Shown here piece by piece: positions 34,766-43,257 of a stretch of 64,000 nt of DNA (position 1 is the first letter of the stretch; each line of letters starts with the position of its first letter). The notes below the pieces were generated by a model that was given only the letters and a program-made list of their open reading frames with translations, ran no database searches and was not told the DNA's origin. The translations under genes and the position numbers were made by a program. The DNA is from Streptomyces sp. T12 (GTDB taxonomy: Bacteria; Actinomycetota; Actinomycetes; Streptomycetales; Streptomycetaceae): assembly GCF_028736035.1 (NCBI RefSeq), contig NZ_CP117866.1:2356001-2420000 (forward strand), read 5' to 3'.

Positions 34766-37700
34766 ATGGCTGTTGGTGCCGGGGCGGCGTGCTTCATCAG
34801 TTACGCGCGGGACGACCAGGCCTGGGCCGAGTGGGTGGCGTGGCAGTTGGAGGACGCCGGGTACGAGGTGTGGCTGGACACCTGGTCGCTCCGTCCGGGC
34901 GCCGACTTCATGGCTGAGATCCAGGCCGCGGTCAGCCGGTCCGAGGTGATGCTGGTTCTCGTCTCACCGTCGTATGCGCACAGCCGGCATGCCCGGGCGG
35001 AGCTGGAGTCCTTTCTTTCCGCGGGGAAGCAGCCGATCCCTGTCCTGTTGCACGACGGCCCGGTCCCGGACGGTCTCGGCGTCCTTGGTGAGCGGCAGTT
35101 CGTGCGTCTCGCCGGTCTCGACGACGACCGGGTTGCCCGTTCGGTCCTGTTGCGCGCCGTCGACCCCGAACGCCCGCCGGTCGGCGGTCGATTGCGCCGC
35201 CTCGGTGCCACCAGCCCCCGGCTGCCGGGCAGTCGGCCCCGCGTGTGGAACGTGCCCGAGCGCAACGACCGGTTCGTGGGCCGGGTCAAGCTGCTGAAGC
35301 GGCTGCGGGCCGCGCTGACGGAGCGGTCCCGGGCGGTCCTCGTGGGGGACCCCGGCATGGGCAAGACCCAGCTGGCCATCGAGTACGCCCACCGGTTCGC
35401 GGGAGAGTACGAACTCGTCTGGTGGATCGGACCGGGCCAGGGGTCCATATCGGCCCAGCTCGGCGAGCTCGCGGTGCGGCTCGGGGCCGCCTCCCGCGAC
35501 ACGGTGCCCGGGGAAGCGGCCAGGGCCGTCACCGCCGAGCTGCGGACGCGCAACCGGTGGTTGCTGGTCTTCGACGACGTACTCGACGTCGGCCGACTGC
35601 CCGAGGAGCTCAGGGGGGACATGGGCAACGGCCAGATCCTCGTCGTCTCCCGTGAGCGAGACCGTACCGACGTCGGAGAACCCATCGAGGTGGGCCGGCT
35701 CACGCCCGAGGAGTCCTCCGCCCTGCTGCGCACGCTGGTGCCCACGATGAGCGAGCAGGACGCCGAGGTGGTGGCGGCCGACATGGGGGACATCCCGTTG
35801 GCCGTGGGCATGGCGGCGGGTTCCCTCAGCCGTGGCATCTCCGTGAGCGCCTATCTCGAGGCGCTTTCGGAGGACGGATCCGTGGAGAACCCGCCGCAGG
35901 TGCTCCAGCATGCCGTGCGGCTCGGCCTGGACCGGCTGGCTGCCGAAGACGAGCGAGCGGTCGCGCTCCTGTCGGCCTGCGCCCTGCTCGCACCGCAGCC
36001 TTTCCAGCTCCGGGACTGCGTACGCGTACCGGACTGGACCCCGAAGCCCCTCGCCGTACTGCTGCGGACCCCCCAGGCGAGGGAGTCGGCGCTGCGCGCG
36101 GTGAACCGGTACGGACTCGGCCACGGCGGCGACGGCGCCCTGCGCATCCACCCGGCCGCGCACTCCGCGCTCCGCGACCTGCTCTCCCCGGGCGACCGAG
36201 CGACCGCTGCTCTCGGCGCCCAGGCTCTGCTGGTGGCGGCTCTCCCCTCCCTGCACACGCCGTCGGAGGCCTGGGCGCCGCTGCTGCCGCATCTGCTGGC
36301 GGTGGCCCCGCAGGACCTGACCAGGCGCGAGGGACTCTCGGCGGTGTGCGTGGGGTGCACCCGACTGGTGCTGGACGGTGAGGCCGCGACCGCCGTGCCC
36401 CGGCTGACGGAGCTGCGCGAGGCCGCGCGGTCCCGGCTCGGTGCGGACGACGCGACCACGATGGAGATCACGTCGTACCTGGTCGACGGCTTGCAGGCAA
36501 CAGGAGAGCCCCGGGCCGCCCTGCCGCTGGCCGAGACCCTCCTGGCCTGGGAGCGGCGCACCTTCGGCGACACGGCGCCGACGGCACTCGAAACCGCCGC
36601 ACAACTGGCGGCACTGTTCTCCGACGCGGGAGACGCGGCAGCAGCCGTGGAGCTCGGCATGCCGACCCGTAAGCAACTGCGGGAGGTCCTCGGGCCGGAC
36701 CACCCCCTCGCGCTCAGTCTCTCCGCCACACTGCTGGTGCCGATGGGCGTACTCGGCACCAGGGAAGAAGCCCGGACCCTCGGGGAGGACACCCTGTCCC
36801 GGCAGCGGCGCGTGCTCGGTGCGTACCACCCCGAGACGCTCCGCACAGCCACCTACCTGGCCGCCCTGTACGCGAACCTCGGTGACCTGGAACGGTCCCT
36901 GAACCTGCGCGACGTCGTCCTCCACGACCTCAGTCTCACCCTCGGCCCCCGCGATCCGGCCGCCTTGCGAGCCACTGCTCCACTGGCCGCTCTGCTGATC
37001 CGCATGGAGCGCCACGAGGAAGCCCAGCAGCGTCTCCACTTCACCTACACGCGCCAGCGGGAGACGCTGGGCGCCGATCACGTCGACTGCCTGAGCACCT
37101 CCGGTCTGCTGGCCGGCGCGTATCTCGCCGTCCACGACGTCGACACCGCGCTGACCTGGGCCAGGCGCGCGTACGACGGGAATGTGCGCTTCTGGGGCAG
37201 GGACGGTGCCGAGACCCGTCAGACGGCGGAACTCCTGGCCGTATGTCTGAGTGAGAGCGGTCGGACGGACGAAGCCCGGGAGGTGCTGAAACAGCACTTC
37301 CCCGTGGCTTGGCCCGTGGCGGGCGCGGACCGGATCGTCGCCGAGCTCCTCGACGGCTGGTCCCAAGCGACCGGCGACCTCCCGGCGCCGGACGGCCGCA
37401 CCATCAGGCCGCCCCAGCCGTCCGAGTCCCGGTCCGCGCGCCCTTCGGTGAAGCGTCCGGGCGGAGAGTGCGTGCTGGTCAGCCATGTCGAGGCCGACCG
37501 CATATGGGCCGACTGGGTGACCTTCGAGTTGGAGCAACTCGGCTACGCGGTGGTGACGGAGGTCGAGGACACTCACCTCGGGCGGCCGTGGCCCCGGGTG
37601 TCGGACATCGTCCTCGTACTGCTGTCCCCCAGCTATCTGGCGTCGATGACTGCCACCGCCTGGACCTCCGAGGAGTGGAGCGCGCTGCTGCACGGCGGCT

Positions 37701-38188
37701 CGGACGACGGGCCGCGCCTGGTGCCGCTCTTCGTCCGGCCGGTGGAGACCGACCGGCTACCGCCTCCGCTCCGGGACCGGATCACGCCGGCCTTGTACGA
37801 CCTCGACCCGGACGCCGCCCGCGACCTCCTGCGGTTCGCCCTGGAACCGGAGCGCGACGCCCGTCCTCCCGTGTTCCCCGGAGCGACCGGTCCCGACGAC
37901 GACGGCCAGGCGCTGCTGACCCGGCAGCTCGTCAACGCGCTGGCGCGCACCGCCATTCTGCAGAGCCGGGACAGCTTCCACTCCTTGGTCACCCCGCTCG
38001 GCGTGCGCGTCCGGGACGAGGTGTCCTCACGGACCAGGCTCTTCGAGACCGTCCGCAGCCTGAAGGCCCGTCCGGGCGGTCTGACTCAGCTGGTGGACGC
38101 CCTCGAAGCGGTCGAACCGGAGAGTCTCGCGGTGACGGAGGCCCGCCACATCGTCGGTGAGATCGAGCAACGCCGGGCGAACCGGTGA
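34766..38188 (+). CDS. TIR-STAND NTPase-TPR-TIR-EAD multidomain conflict protein
   Basis: 1140 aa. Domains in order: TIR (about 8-130; CFISYARDDQAW, VLVSPSY, candidate catalytic Glu79); NB-ARC/STAND NTPase (about 165-470; Walker A GDPGMGKTQ 194-202, Walker B WLLVFDD 265-271, VVSRERD sensor, PLAVGMAAG near 345); tetratricopeptide repeats (about 545-845; units ending LGPDHP or LGAYHP); a second TIR (about 900-1027; VLLSPSY, Trp966 and Glu970 in the NADase position); and a C-terminal effector-associated-domain-like helical module (about 1046-1135). Such architecture fits nucleotide-dependent immune switches. It also resembles the TPR component of FxSxx-COOH clusters, but no FxsA or FxsB is nearby. 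GTGA overlap with the next gene. Confidence 0.85.
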   Translation: MAVGAGAACFISYARDDQAWAEWVAWQLEDAGYEVWLDTWSLRPGADFMAEIQAAVSRSEVMLVLVSPSYAHSRHARAELESFLSAGKQPIPVLLHDGPVPDGLGVLGERQFVRLAGLDDDRVARSVLLRAVDPERPPVGGRLRRLGATSPRLPGSRPRVWNVPERNDRFVGRVKLLKRLRAALTERSRAVLVGDPGMGKTQLAIEYAHRFAGEYELVWWIGPGQGSISAQLGELAVRLGAASRDTVPGEAARAVTAELRTRNRWLLVFDDVLDVGRLPEELRGDMGNGQILVVSRERDRTDVGEPIEVGRLTPEESSALLRTLVPTMSEQDAEVVAADMGDIPLAVGMAAGSLSRGISVSAYLEALSEDGSVENPPQVLQHAVRLGLDRLAAEDERAVALLSACALLAPQPFQLRDCVRVPDWTPKPLAVLLRTPQARESALRAVNRYGLGHGGDGALRIHPAAHSALRDLLSPGDRATAALGAQALLVAALPSLHTPSEAWAPLLPHLLAVAPQDLTRREGLSAVCVGCTRLVLDGEAATAVPRLTELREAARSRLGADDATTMEITSYLVDGLQATGEPRAALPLAETLLAWERRTFGDTAPTALETAAQLAALFSDAGDAAAAVELGMPTRKQLREVLGPDHPLALSLSATLLVPMGVLGTREEARTLGEDTLSRQRRVLGAYHPETLRTATYLAALYANLGDLERSLNLRDVVLHDLSLTLGPRDPAALRATAPLAALLIRMERHEEAQQRLHFTYTRQRETLGADHVDCLSTSGLLAGAYLAVHDVDTALTWARRAYDGNVRFWGRDGAETRQTAELLAVCLSESGRTDEAREVLKQHFPVAWPVAGADRIVAELLDGWSQATGDLPAPDGRTIRPPQPSESRSARPSVKRPGGECVLVSHVEADRIWADWVTFELEQLGYAVVTEVEDTHLGRPWPRVSDIVLVLLSPSYLASMTATAWTSEEWSALLHGGSDDGPRLVPLFVRPVETDRLPPPLRDRITPALYDLDPDAARDLLRFALEPERDARPPVFPGATGPDDDGQALLTRQLVNALARTAILQSRDSFHSLVTPLGVRVRDEVSSRTRLFETVRSLKARPGGLTQLVDALEAVEPESLAVTEARHIVGEIEQRRANR

Positions 38189-39567
38189 ACGCCGCTGTTC
38201 CGCCGGATGCGGCCGGCGGGGGCCCGCCGCCGGTGCCGTACTGGTTCTTCACCGGCTACTCGGACGACCGGAGCATGTTCCCGCTGGTCGAGCGCTTCCA
38301 CAACGACGTCCAGAAGCAGGTCAAGCAGATGCTCGGCAACGCGGTCCCCGGCAAAGGATTCGTGGACTTCCAGGACATCAGGCCGGGTGAGCGCTGGGAG
38401 GAACGGGTCGTCGCGAACGGCGTCTGCACGGCCAGGGCGATGCTGGCCCTGTACTCGCCCAGCTATTTCCAGAGTCACTGGTGCGCCCATGAATGGACGG
38501 TGTTCAACGCCCGGCTGAGCCGCCGCGCGAACCTCATCGACTCCCCGTTCCTCATCGGCGTGCTCTGGCAGAGGATCGGCCTGAAGTTGCCGGAGCCCAG
38601 CACCGCGTACCAGTACGTACGCCTCGGGGCCGGCACCATGTACGAGCAGCGCGGGCTGGTGTCGATCGTTCCGCGTGACCAGGGTCCGGTCCACCAGGAG
38701 TACGAGGACGTCGTTCACGAGGTGGCCCGCCTCCTGGTCGAAGCCCACTTTGCCGCCCTCGCGCCCATTCGGGTCGAGGACATCGCCACGCTGCGCCCGC
38801 AGTTCGGCGCCGAGTCCTCGCTGCCGGTCGACTATGTGCTCGCCTACACCGACCGGGACAGGGACCGCGGCTGGGGCAAGTGGGCGTACAGCCAGCTCCA
38901 CCCGGGACACGACGTCGACGTTCTCCCCGCGGAGTGTTTCGGCCGCGCACCGGCAAGACTTCTCAGATCTTCGTTGCTCCGCGCGAAGCGCGTGGTCCTG
39001 CTGCTGTCCCGGGACAGCCTCACCGACCGATGTCTGAACAGAACGGTCCTGGAGGAGATATACGCGGACCCGGACCTCGAGCCCGATCTACCGCGCCTCG
39101 TACCGGTGTTCATCGACCACGTTCCCCCGGAGGAAGTCCCCGCCGGACTGACCCCGCAAGACGTCGCCGCGCTGTACGACATCCCGGATCCGCTGTCTCA
39201 GCGCGAAATCCTCCTCACCGCCGTCAACGCCCCGGTCACCGCGCCGGCAGTCGCCAGGAAGGCCCCGCCCGCCTTCCCGTCCAATGCCGTCAGCTCCTTC
39301 GAGAGCAGACTGGTCGACAAGCTCTCCGTGGCCTCGTCCCTGATCGACGGGGACATCCGGACCATCTGGTTCGAGGCGACCGGGTTCGACACCGCCGAGG
39401 AACCCAAATCGAACCTGCCCACGCGCCCCTGGCTCCTCGCCGTCGTACGCATCGCCAGGAAACGGCCCGACGGCTACGAGCGTCTCGCCCGCGCCCTGGA
39501 AGCCATCGACTCCGAGAGTCCCGAGAGCATCGAGGTTCGCAAGCTCGTCGACGGCCACACTCCTTAG
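38185..39567 (+). CDS. Tandem TIR-like protein with C-terminal EAD-like domain (FxsC-like)
   Basis: 460 aa. The first TIR-like domain (about 18-190) has [15 protein letters not shown] and [16 protein letters not shown], with Trp99 and Glu103 as in NAD-cleaving TIRs. A second, weaker TIR-like domain (about 215-348) has [20 protein letters not shown] and [10 protein letters not shown]. Residues about 368-458 form a helical module ending [20 protein letters not shown], matching in style the C-terminus of the preceding protein (RPGGLTQLVDALEAVEPESL). The GTG start at 38185 is coupled to that gene. Shared end domains suggest the two proteins assemble. It ends in a 4-bp convergent overlap with acdS. 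Confidence 0.82.
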   Translation: MNAAVPPDAAGGGPPPVPYWFFTGYSDDRSMFPLVERFHNDVQKQVKQMLGNAVPGKGFVDFQDIRPGERWEERVVANGVCTARAMLALYSPSYFQSHWCAHEWTVFNARLSRRANLIDSPFLIGVLWQRIGLKLPEPSTAYQYVRLGAGTMYEQRGLVSIVPRDQGPVHQEYEDVVHEVARLLVEAHFAALAPIRVEDIATLRPQFGAESSLPVDYVLAYTDRDRDRGWGKWAYSQLHPGHDVDVLPAECFGRAPARLLRSSLLRAKRVVLLLSRDSLTDRCLNRTVLEEIYADPDLEPDLPRLVPVFIDHVPPEEVPAGLTPQDVAALYDIPDPLSQREILLTAVNAPVTAPAVARKAPPAFPSNAVSSFESRLVDKLSVASSLIDGDIRTIWFEATGFDTAEEPKSNLPTRPWLLAVVRIARKRPDGYERLARALEAIDSESPESIEVRKLVDGHTP

Positions 39568-40580
39568 AACAGCGCGCTGTACGCATTCAGCGCCGGCTGG
39601 CCGCCCAGATGGGCGTAGAGCACGGTCGAGTCCCGCCCGATCTCCCCGCGGCCGACCAGGTCGATCATCCCGGCCATCGACTTGCCCTCGTACACGGGAT
39701 CCGTGACCATCCCCTCCGTCCGCGCCGCGAGTCGCATGGCCTCCAGCGTCGACTCGTCGGGGATGCCGTACGTGCCCGCGTGGTACCGCTCGTCGAGCTC
39801 TACGTCGGCCTCGGTCAACTCGCGTTTGACGCCGATGAGTTGGCCGGTGCCGTGGGCGATCCGGGCGATCTGCTCACGGGTGGTGGCGGGCTTGGCCGAG
39901 GCGTCGATGCCGAGGACGCGGCGGGGCCGGCCACCCGCCTCCTCCAGGGCGGCGAAGCCGGCGACCATACCGGCCTGGGTGGACCCCGTCACCGAGCACA
40001 CGATCACCGTGTCGAAGAAGACCCCCGACTGCCTCTCCTGCTCGGCCACTTCATACGCCCAGCCGGCGAACCCCAGCCCGCCGAGCGGGTGGTCGGAGGC
40101 GCCGGCCGGGATGGCGTAAGGCTTGCCGCCCGACTCCTCGACCTCCCTGAGCGCCTGCTCCCAGCTCTCTTTGAAGCCGATCCCGAACCCGGCCTTGATC
40201 AGCCGTACGTCGGCTCCGGCGAGCCGGCTGACGAGGATGTTGCCGACCTTGTCGTAGACGGAGTCGGGCCAGTCCACCCAACTCTCCTGGATCAGCACGC
40301 ACTTGAGACCGGCGCGGGCGGCGCAGGCGGCGACCTGGCGGGTGTGGTTGGACTGCACGCCGCCGATCGAGACGAGGGTGTCGCAGCCCTGCGCGAGCGC
40401 GTCGGCGACCAGGTACTCCAGCTTGCGGGTCTTGTTGCCGCCGTAGGCGATCCCGGAGTTGCAGTCCTCCCGCTTGGCCCACAGGGAGGCGCCGCCGAGG
40501 TGCTCGGTCAGGCGCTGCAGAGGGTGCACCGGGGACGGACCGAAGAGGAGGGGGTAGCGCTCGTAGGAGGAGAGGGACAT
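39564..40580 (-). CDS. acdS: 1-aminocyclopropane-1-carboxylate deaminase
   Basis: 338 aa, the length of characterised AcdS. This PLP enzyme converts ACC to ammonia and 2-oxobutyrate. The PLP lysine is Lys50 in [29 protein letters not shown] holds the nucleophile Ser region; Glu298 (VYEGKSMAG) and Leu325 ([11 protein letters not shown]) are the pair that separates true ACC deaminase from D-cysteine desulfhydrase, with the same 27-residue spacing. It is 24 bp downstream of its likely GntR regulator. In plant-associated soil bacteria it lowers plant ethylene, which fits the pectin genes here. Confidence 0.93.
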   Translation of the reverse strand: MSLSSYERYPLLFGPSPVHPLQRLTEHLGGASLWAKREDCNSGIAYGGNKTRKLEYLVADALAQGCDTLVSIGGVQSNHTRQVAACAARAGLKCVLIQESWVDWPDSVYDKVGNILVSRLAGADVRLIKAGFGIGFKESWEQALREVEESGGKPYAIPAGASDHPLGGLGFAGWAYEVAEQERQSGVFFDTVIVCSVTGSTQAGMVAGFAALEEAGGRPRRVLGIDASAKPATTREQIARIAHGTGQLIGVKRELTEADVELDERYHAGTYGIPDESTLEAMRLAARTEGMVTDPVYEGKSMAGMIDLVGRGEIGRDSTVLYAHLGGQPALNAYSALF

Positions 40581-40604
40581 GGGGCGCCTCCAGGGGCAAC
40601 GGCG

Positions 40605-41252
40605 TCAGTCGGAGTCGGCCAGGTCGGCGAGGGTGCGCCAGATCTCCGCCGTGACACGGATCGCTCTGTCCACGTCACCGGCGGCGCACGCCTCGATCAG
40701 CCGCTCGTGCAGCCCGGCCGACCGGCAGGTCCCGCCCTCGCCGAAGCGCCGTCGCTCCAGGCGGCGGATGAGCGGGGTGTAGCGGGCGACGGTGGCGGCG
40801 GCCGCGCGGTTGCCGCTCACCCGCACCAGTACGTCGTGCAGCTCGTCGTCGGCCCGCAGGGCGAGGTCCACCTCACCCGCGGCGACGGCGGCGGCGAAGC
40901 GCTCGTTGGCGGCGCGCATGATCTCCACGTCCGCGGCCATCAGAAGGGGCACGGCGACCCGCGTCGCCAGCTCGTGCATGGCGCCGACCACGGCGGCCGC
41001 GTCCCGTACGTCGGCGGCCACGACCGGCGTCACCCGCGTGTAGCTCTGCGGCTTGCTCTCCAGCAGCCCCTCGTCCACGAGCCGCGAGAACGCCTCGCGC
41101 ACCGGCGCCCGGGACAGCCCGAGCCGCTCGGCGAGATCGGCGTCCCGCACCACCGCGCCGGACTCGATCTCCCCGGCCACGATGGCGTCCCGGATCGCTT
41201 CGTACGCCTGGTCCCTGAGCAGGATCCTGCCTACGGGTCGTATCGCCTCCAC
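40605..41252 (-). CDS. GntR-family (FCD) regulator of the ACC deaminase operon
   Basis: A 215-aa FadR-type regulator. The DNA-binding part includes DADLAERLGLSRAPVREAFS and the C-terminal FCD helices carry acidic and His residues for metal/ligand binding. It lies directly before acdS in the same operon, and regulation of acdS by ACC or an aminated acid is inferred. The GTG start at 41252 has no ribosome site and is about 8 nt from a -10-like TAACAT, suggesting a leaderless transcript. Confidence 0.85.
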   Translation of the reverse strand: MEAIRPVGRILLRDQAYEAIRDAIVAGEIESGAVVRDADLAERLGLSRAPVREAFSRLVDEGLLESKPQSYTRVTPVVAADVRDAAAVVGAMHELATRVAVPLLMAADVEIMRAANERFAAAVAAGEVDLALRADDELHDVLVRVSGNRAAAATVARYTPLIRRLERRRFGEGGTCRSAGLHERLIEACAAGDVDRAIRVTAEIWRTLADLADSD

Positions 41253-41290
41253 GGGCTGAAATGTTAGATGTCAATTCGGTGTCCGGACAA
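41253..41290 (-). promoter_or_regulatory. Probable leaderless promoter and operator of GntR-acdS
   Basis: On the minus strand TTGTCC (41285-41290) is followed after 18 bp by TAACAT (41261-41266), which ends 8 nt before the GTG start. The AATTGACATCTAACAT stretch covering the -10 is a likely GntR binding site. Confidence 0.5.
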
Positions 41291-41294
41291 GGGT

Positions 41295-41326
41295 GTGGCC
41301 CGCACCCCCCGTGAAGTGCGGGCCAC
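41295..41326 (-). terminator. Hairpin downstream of the TROVE gene
   Basis: A perfect 11-bp stem GTGGCCCGCAC / GTGCGGGCCAC with a 10-nt loop, 38 bp past the TROVE stop and before the GntR promoter. Confidence 0.7.
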
Positions 41327-41364
41327 GCTCAGGGCACAGGCCTGTGTTCCAGGCAGGCTGTGCC

Positions 41365-42945
41365 TCAGACCGCCCAGGGCCAGTCGGCGCTCCGAGCGCT
41401 CTCCAGCAGCGGAACCATCCGGAAAGCGGCGTCCGACAGCCCTGCGAAGGTGTGCCGGTTCGCCTTCCCCGACGGGCCGTGGCCCGCCCGGTACCCGGCG
41501 AGGTTCCAGGTGTAGACCGGCACGTCGGCGGGAACCTGCTCGGTCGGGTCGCCGTGGTGGCTGTACGTGTACTGCTCGTCAGTGACGATCAGGACCCGGT
41601 CGTGCTTCCTGTAGTGGCGGCGGACCGCCTCGGTGGTGTCGGTGCCGCCCAGGCCACCGAAGCGGCCAAGGATCTTCAGCACCGACTCGCCCCCGCGGAA
41701 CTTCACCGGGGCGCTCGTGGAGCCGAACTCCACCAGGTCCGCCTTCTTCGCCCGCAGCGCGAGCGCCGTGCCGAAGATCGCAGCCGCGTCGGCCCGGTTG
41801 AGCTTCGACCGGTCGGACAGCGGGCCCCACATCGAGCCCGAGCGGTCGACGAGCACCAGCGTCCGGCCGGGCAGCGCGGGCACGTTGGCCAGCGAGTGGC
41901 CGAGCGCCTGCTCCAGCGGGTACGCCCAGCGCAGCGACGGCGCGTGCTGGTACGCGGCGAGGTACCGGAAGGGGAACTGCCGCGAGCGCGCGACCTCGGC
42001 CGGGTCGCTGATCCGCGCGGCGACCTGGGCCGCCACCTCGTCGGACACGCCTGCCTCGTCGAAGTTCCGCAGGTTGCGGGTCAGCGCCATGGAGCCCATG
42101 GACGGGATGACGGCCTCCCAGGCCGCCCTGTCCATCGGCCCCTGCAGCCAGCCCGCCAGCGCCTCCCACGTCATCCCGGCCGCCGCGAGCCGCTCGGCAC
42201 CGCCCTCGGACGTGACCACCGCACGCCGCTCCTCGACGGGCAGCGCCATCAGCTCACGGTGTGCGACCAGCGTCCGGTCGGACGCGGGCGGCACGGCGGT
42301 GTCCGGGTTGTGCCGGCGGTCGAGGGCGTACTGGAACAGCTCGCCCTGCCACGGCCTGTCCGGGTCGGGGGCCGCGTGCACCAGGTTGAGGACGTCGCCG
42401 AAGCGGTAGCCCTTGGACGCGGTGTCGTACTTCAGCAGCGACTTGCCGCTGTAGAGACGCCGTACGGCGTCGGCGACGCCGCGCTTGACGGGCTTGGGCA
42501 CGTTGCGGCCGTACGTCGCCGTCCAGTACGCGAGCAACTCGCCGGGCTCGTCCGGCCGCTGGAGCACGGAGGCGATGACCTGCCGGTTCGAGGGGCCGTC
42601 GGTGGCCTGGGCCGCCAGGCGTGCCTTCACGTACTCGGCAGCGCCGACGAGGGCCGCCGTACGGAGGTTGCCCTCGCCGCGCAGCCAGCCGAGCAGGCCG
42701 GCCGTCCACACCGGGTCGGTGACGGCGAGCTCGCGCACGAGTCCCGCGAACCGGTCGTCGCGGTCGGCGCCGGCCTCGTAGAAGGTCTGCTGCGAGACGA
42801 AGTTGGCGACCGACAGAAGGAAGAGCTCGGAGCGGGCGTCACGCTCATGACCGCGGCCGCCCTCATAGGTACGGAGTACACGCCCTGTCGACGTCACTCG
42901 CGAAGTCGGGCGCGCCTTGGCGGCCCGCGTGTTGAATCGCGCCAT
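41365..42945 (-). CDS. rsr: TROVE-domain Ro60-like protein (Rsr)
   Basis: 526 aa. The ring-forming TROVE HEAT-like part (about 20-350) includes RDARSELFLLSVANFVSQ, YGRNVPKPVKRGVADAVRRL and SMALTRNLRNFDEAGV. The vWA-like part (about 360-526) keeps the metal site: VDRSGSMWG (Asp367, Ser369, Ser371), GGTDTTEA and VTDEQ. Ro proteins bind non-coding Y RNAs and misfolded RNA and act in RNA quality control, often with PNPase. The frame extends to 43155 into the non-coding region, but ATG 42945 with GGGGGA upstream gives the normal beginning MARFNTRAA. Three Y-RNA-like units lie just upstream on the same strand. Confidence 0.92.
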   Translation of the reverse strand: MARFNTRAAKARPTSRVTSTGRVLRTYEGGRGHERDARSELFLLSVANFVSQQTFYEAGADRDDRFAGLVRELAVTDPVWTAGLLGWLRGEGNLRTAALVGAAEYVKARLAAQATDGPSNRQVIASVLQRPDEPGELLAYWTATYGRNVPKPVKRGVADAVRRLYSGKSLLKYDTASKGYRFGDVLNLVHAAPDPDRPWQGELFQYALDRRHNPDTAVPPASDRTLVAHRELMALPVEERRAVVTSEGGAERLAAAGMTWEALAGWLQGPMDRAAWEAVIPSMGSMALTRNLRNFDEAGVSDEVAAQVAARISDPAEVARSRQFPFRYLAAYQHAPSLRWAYPLEQALGHSLANVPALPGRTLVLVDRSGSMWGPLSDRSKLNRADAAAIFGTALALRAKKADLVEFGSTSAPVKFRGGESVLKILGRFGGLGGTDTTEAVRRHYRKHDRVLIVTDEQYTYSHHGDPTEQVPADVPVYTWNLAGYRAGHGPSGKANRHTFAGLSDAAFRMVPLLESARSADWPWAV

Positions 42946-42998
42946 GTTGAATTCCCCCGAATTCACTGTGGGTTTCGGAGGGAGGCACGGCAAAAGGA

Positions 42999-43153
42999 GG
43001 GTGTCCGAGGTCGAAGTCGACTGCGGTTGCTTATAACTGGCGCGTCTTCCGTTCCGCCACACCGACCCGAAGTCGATGACGGGATTCGAACCCGCACGAG
43101 GGGTGTACCCCCACCAGCTCCCGAAGTATCCGCTGCCTGCGCACCGGGCACCC
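42999..43153 (-). ncRNA. Y-RNA-like unit 3, with class-II-type permuted tRNA-like module
   Basis: About 155 nt, nearest the TROVE gene. The ends pair (GGGTGCCCG with CGGACACCC, one mismatch). Next is an internal loop GTGCGCA opposite GACTTCGACCT, then a helix GGC-A-GCGG / CCGC-A-GTC. The distal part holds a hairpin GGGG-TACA-CCCC like a long variable arm and a permuted tRNA-like domain (43042-43095). The loop sequences are shared with units 1 and 2, while the end helices differ but still pair. A TTTT run follows about 4 nt after the 3' end. Confidence 0.75.
43042..43095 (-). other. Circularly permuted tRNA-like domain in unit 3
   Basis: In transcript order: T arm GCGGG-TTCGAAT-CCCGT, 3' acceptor strand CATCGAC, 5-nt cap TTCGG, 5' acceptor strand GTCGGTG (7 pairs, one G-T), the two-nt junction TG, then a D-arm-like GCG...CGC. 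The T arm thus comes before the D arm, the reverse of tRNA. The D arm resembles leucine tRNA. Confidence 0.75.
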
Positions 43154-43166
43154 ACCTTGAGCTGCG

Positions 43167-43241
43167 CCTCCCGAGATCAAGTCGGCAGCGGCATGGGATT
43201 CTTTTAGGAGAAGAAGTAGCCGCGGCCTGCGCACCGGGAGG
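43167..43241 (-). ncRNA. Y-RNA-like unit 2, minimal form without tRNA-like module
   Basis: About 75 nt. End helix CCTCCCG / CGGGAGG (perfect); internal loop GTGCGCA opposite GACTTGATCT; helix GGC-C-GCGGC / GCCGC-T-GCC; apical region with TTCTT / AAGAA. The loop strands match units 1 and 3. It lies 13 nt from unit 3 and 16 nt from unit 1, so the three could be processed from one transcript. Confidence 0.72.
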
Positions 43242-43257
43242 TGCATGAAGTTGTGGT

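Noticed and set aside
34964..37693. 909-codon minus-strand frame
   Set aside because: Antisense shadow of the TIR-STAND gene, which has clear domain motifs.
34766..39567. Complete FxSxx-COOH peptide cluster
   Set aside because: No short precursor ending FxSxx and no radical-SAM maturase found in the neighbouring DNA.
41293..43248. 651-codon plus-strand frame over the TROVE gene
   Set aside because: Shadow of the TROVE gene and the Y-RNA region. No recognisable domain.
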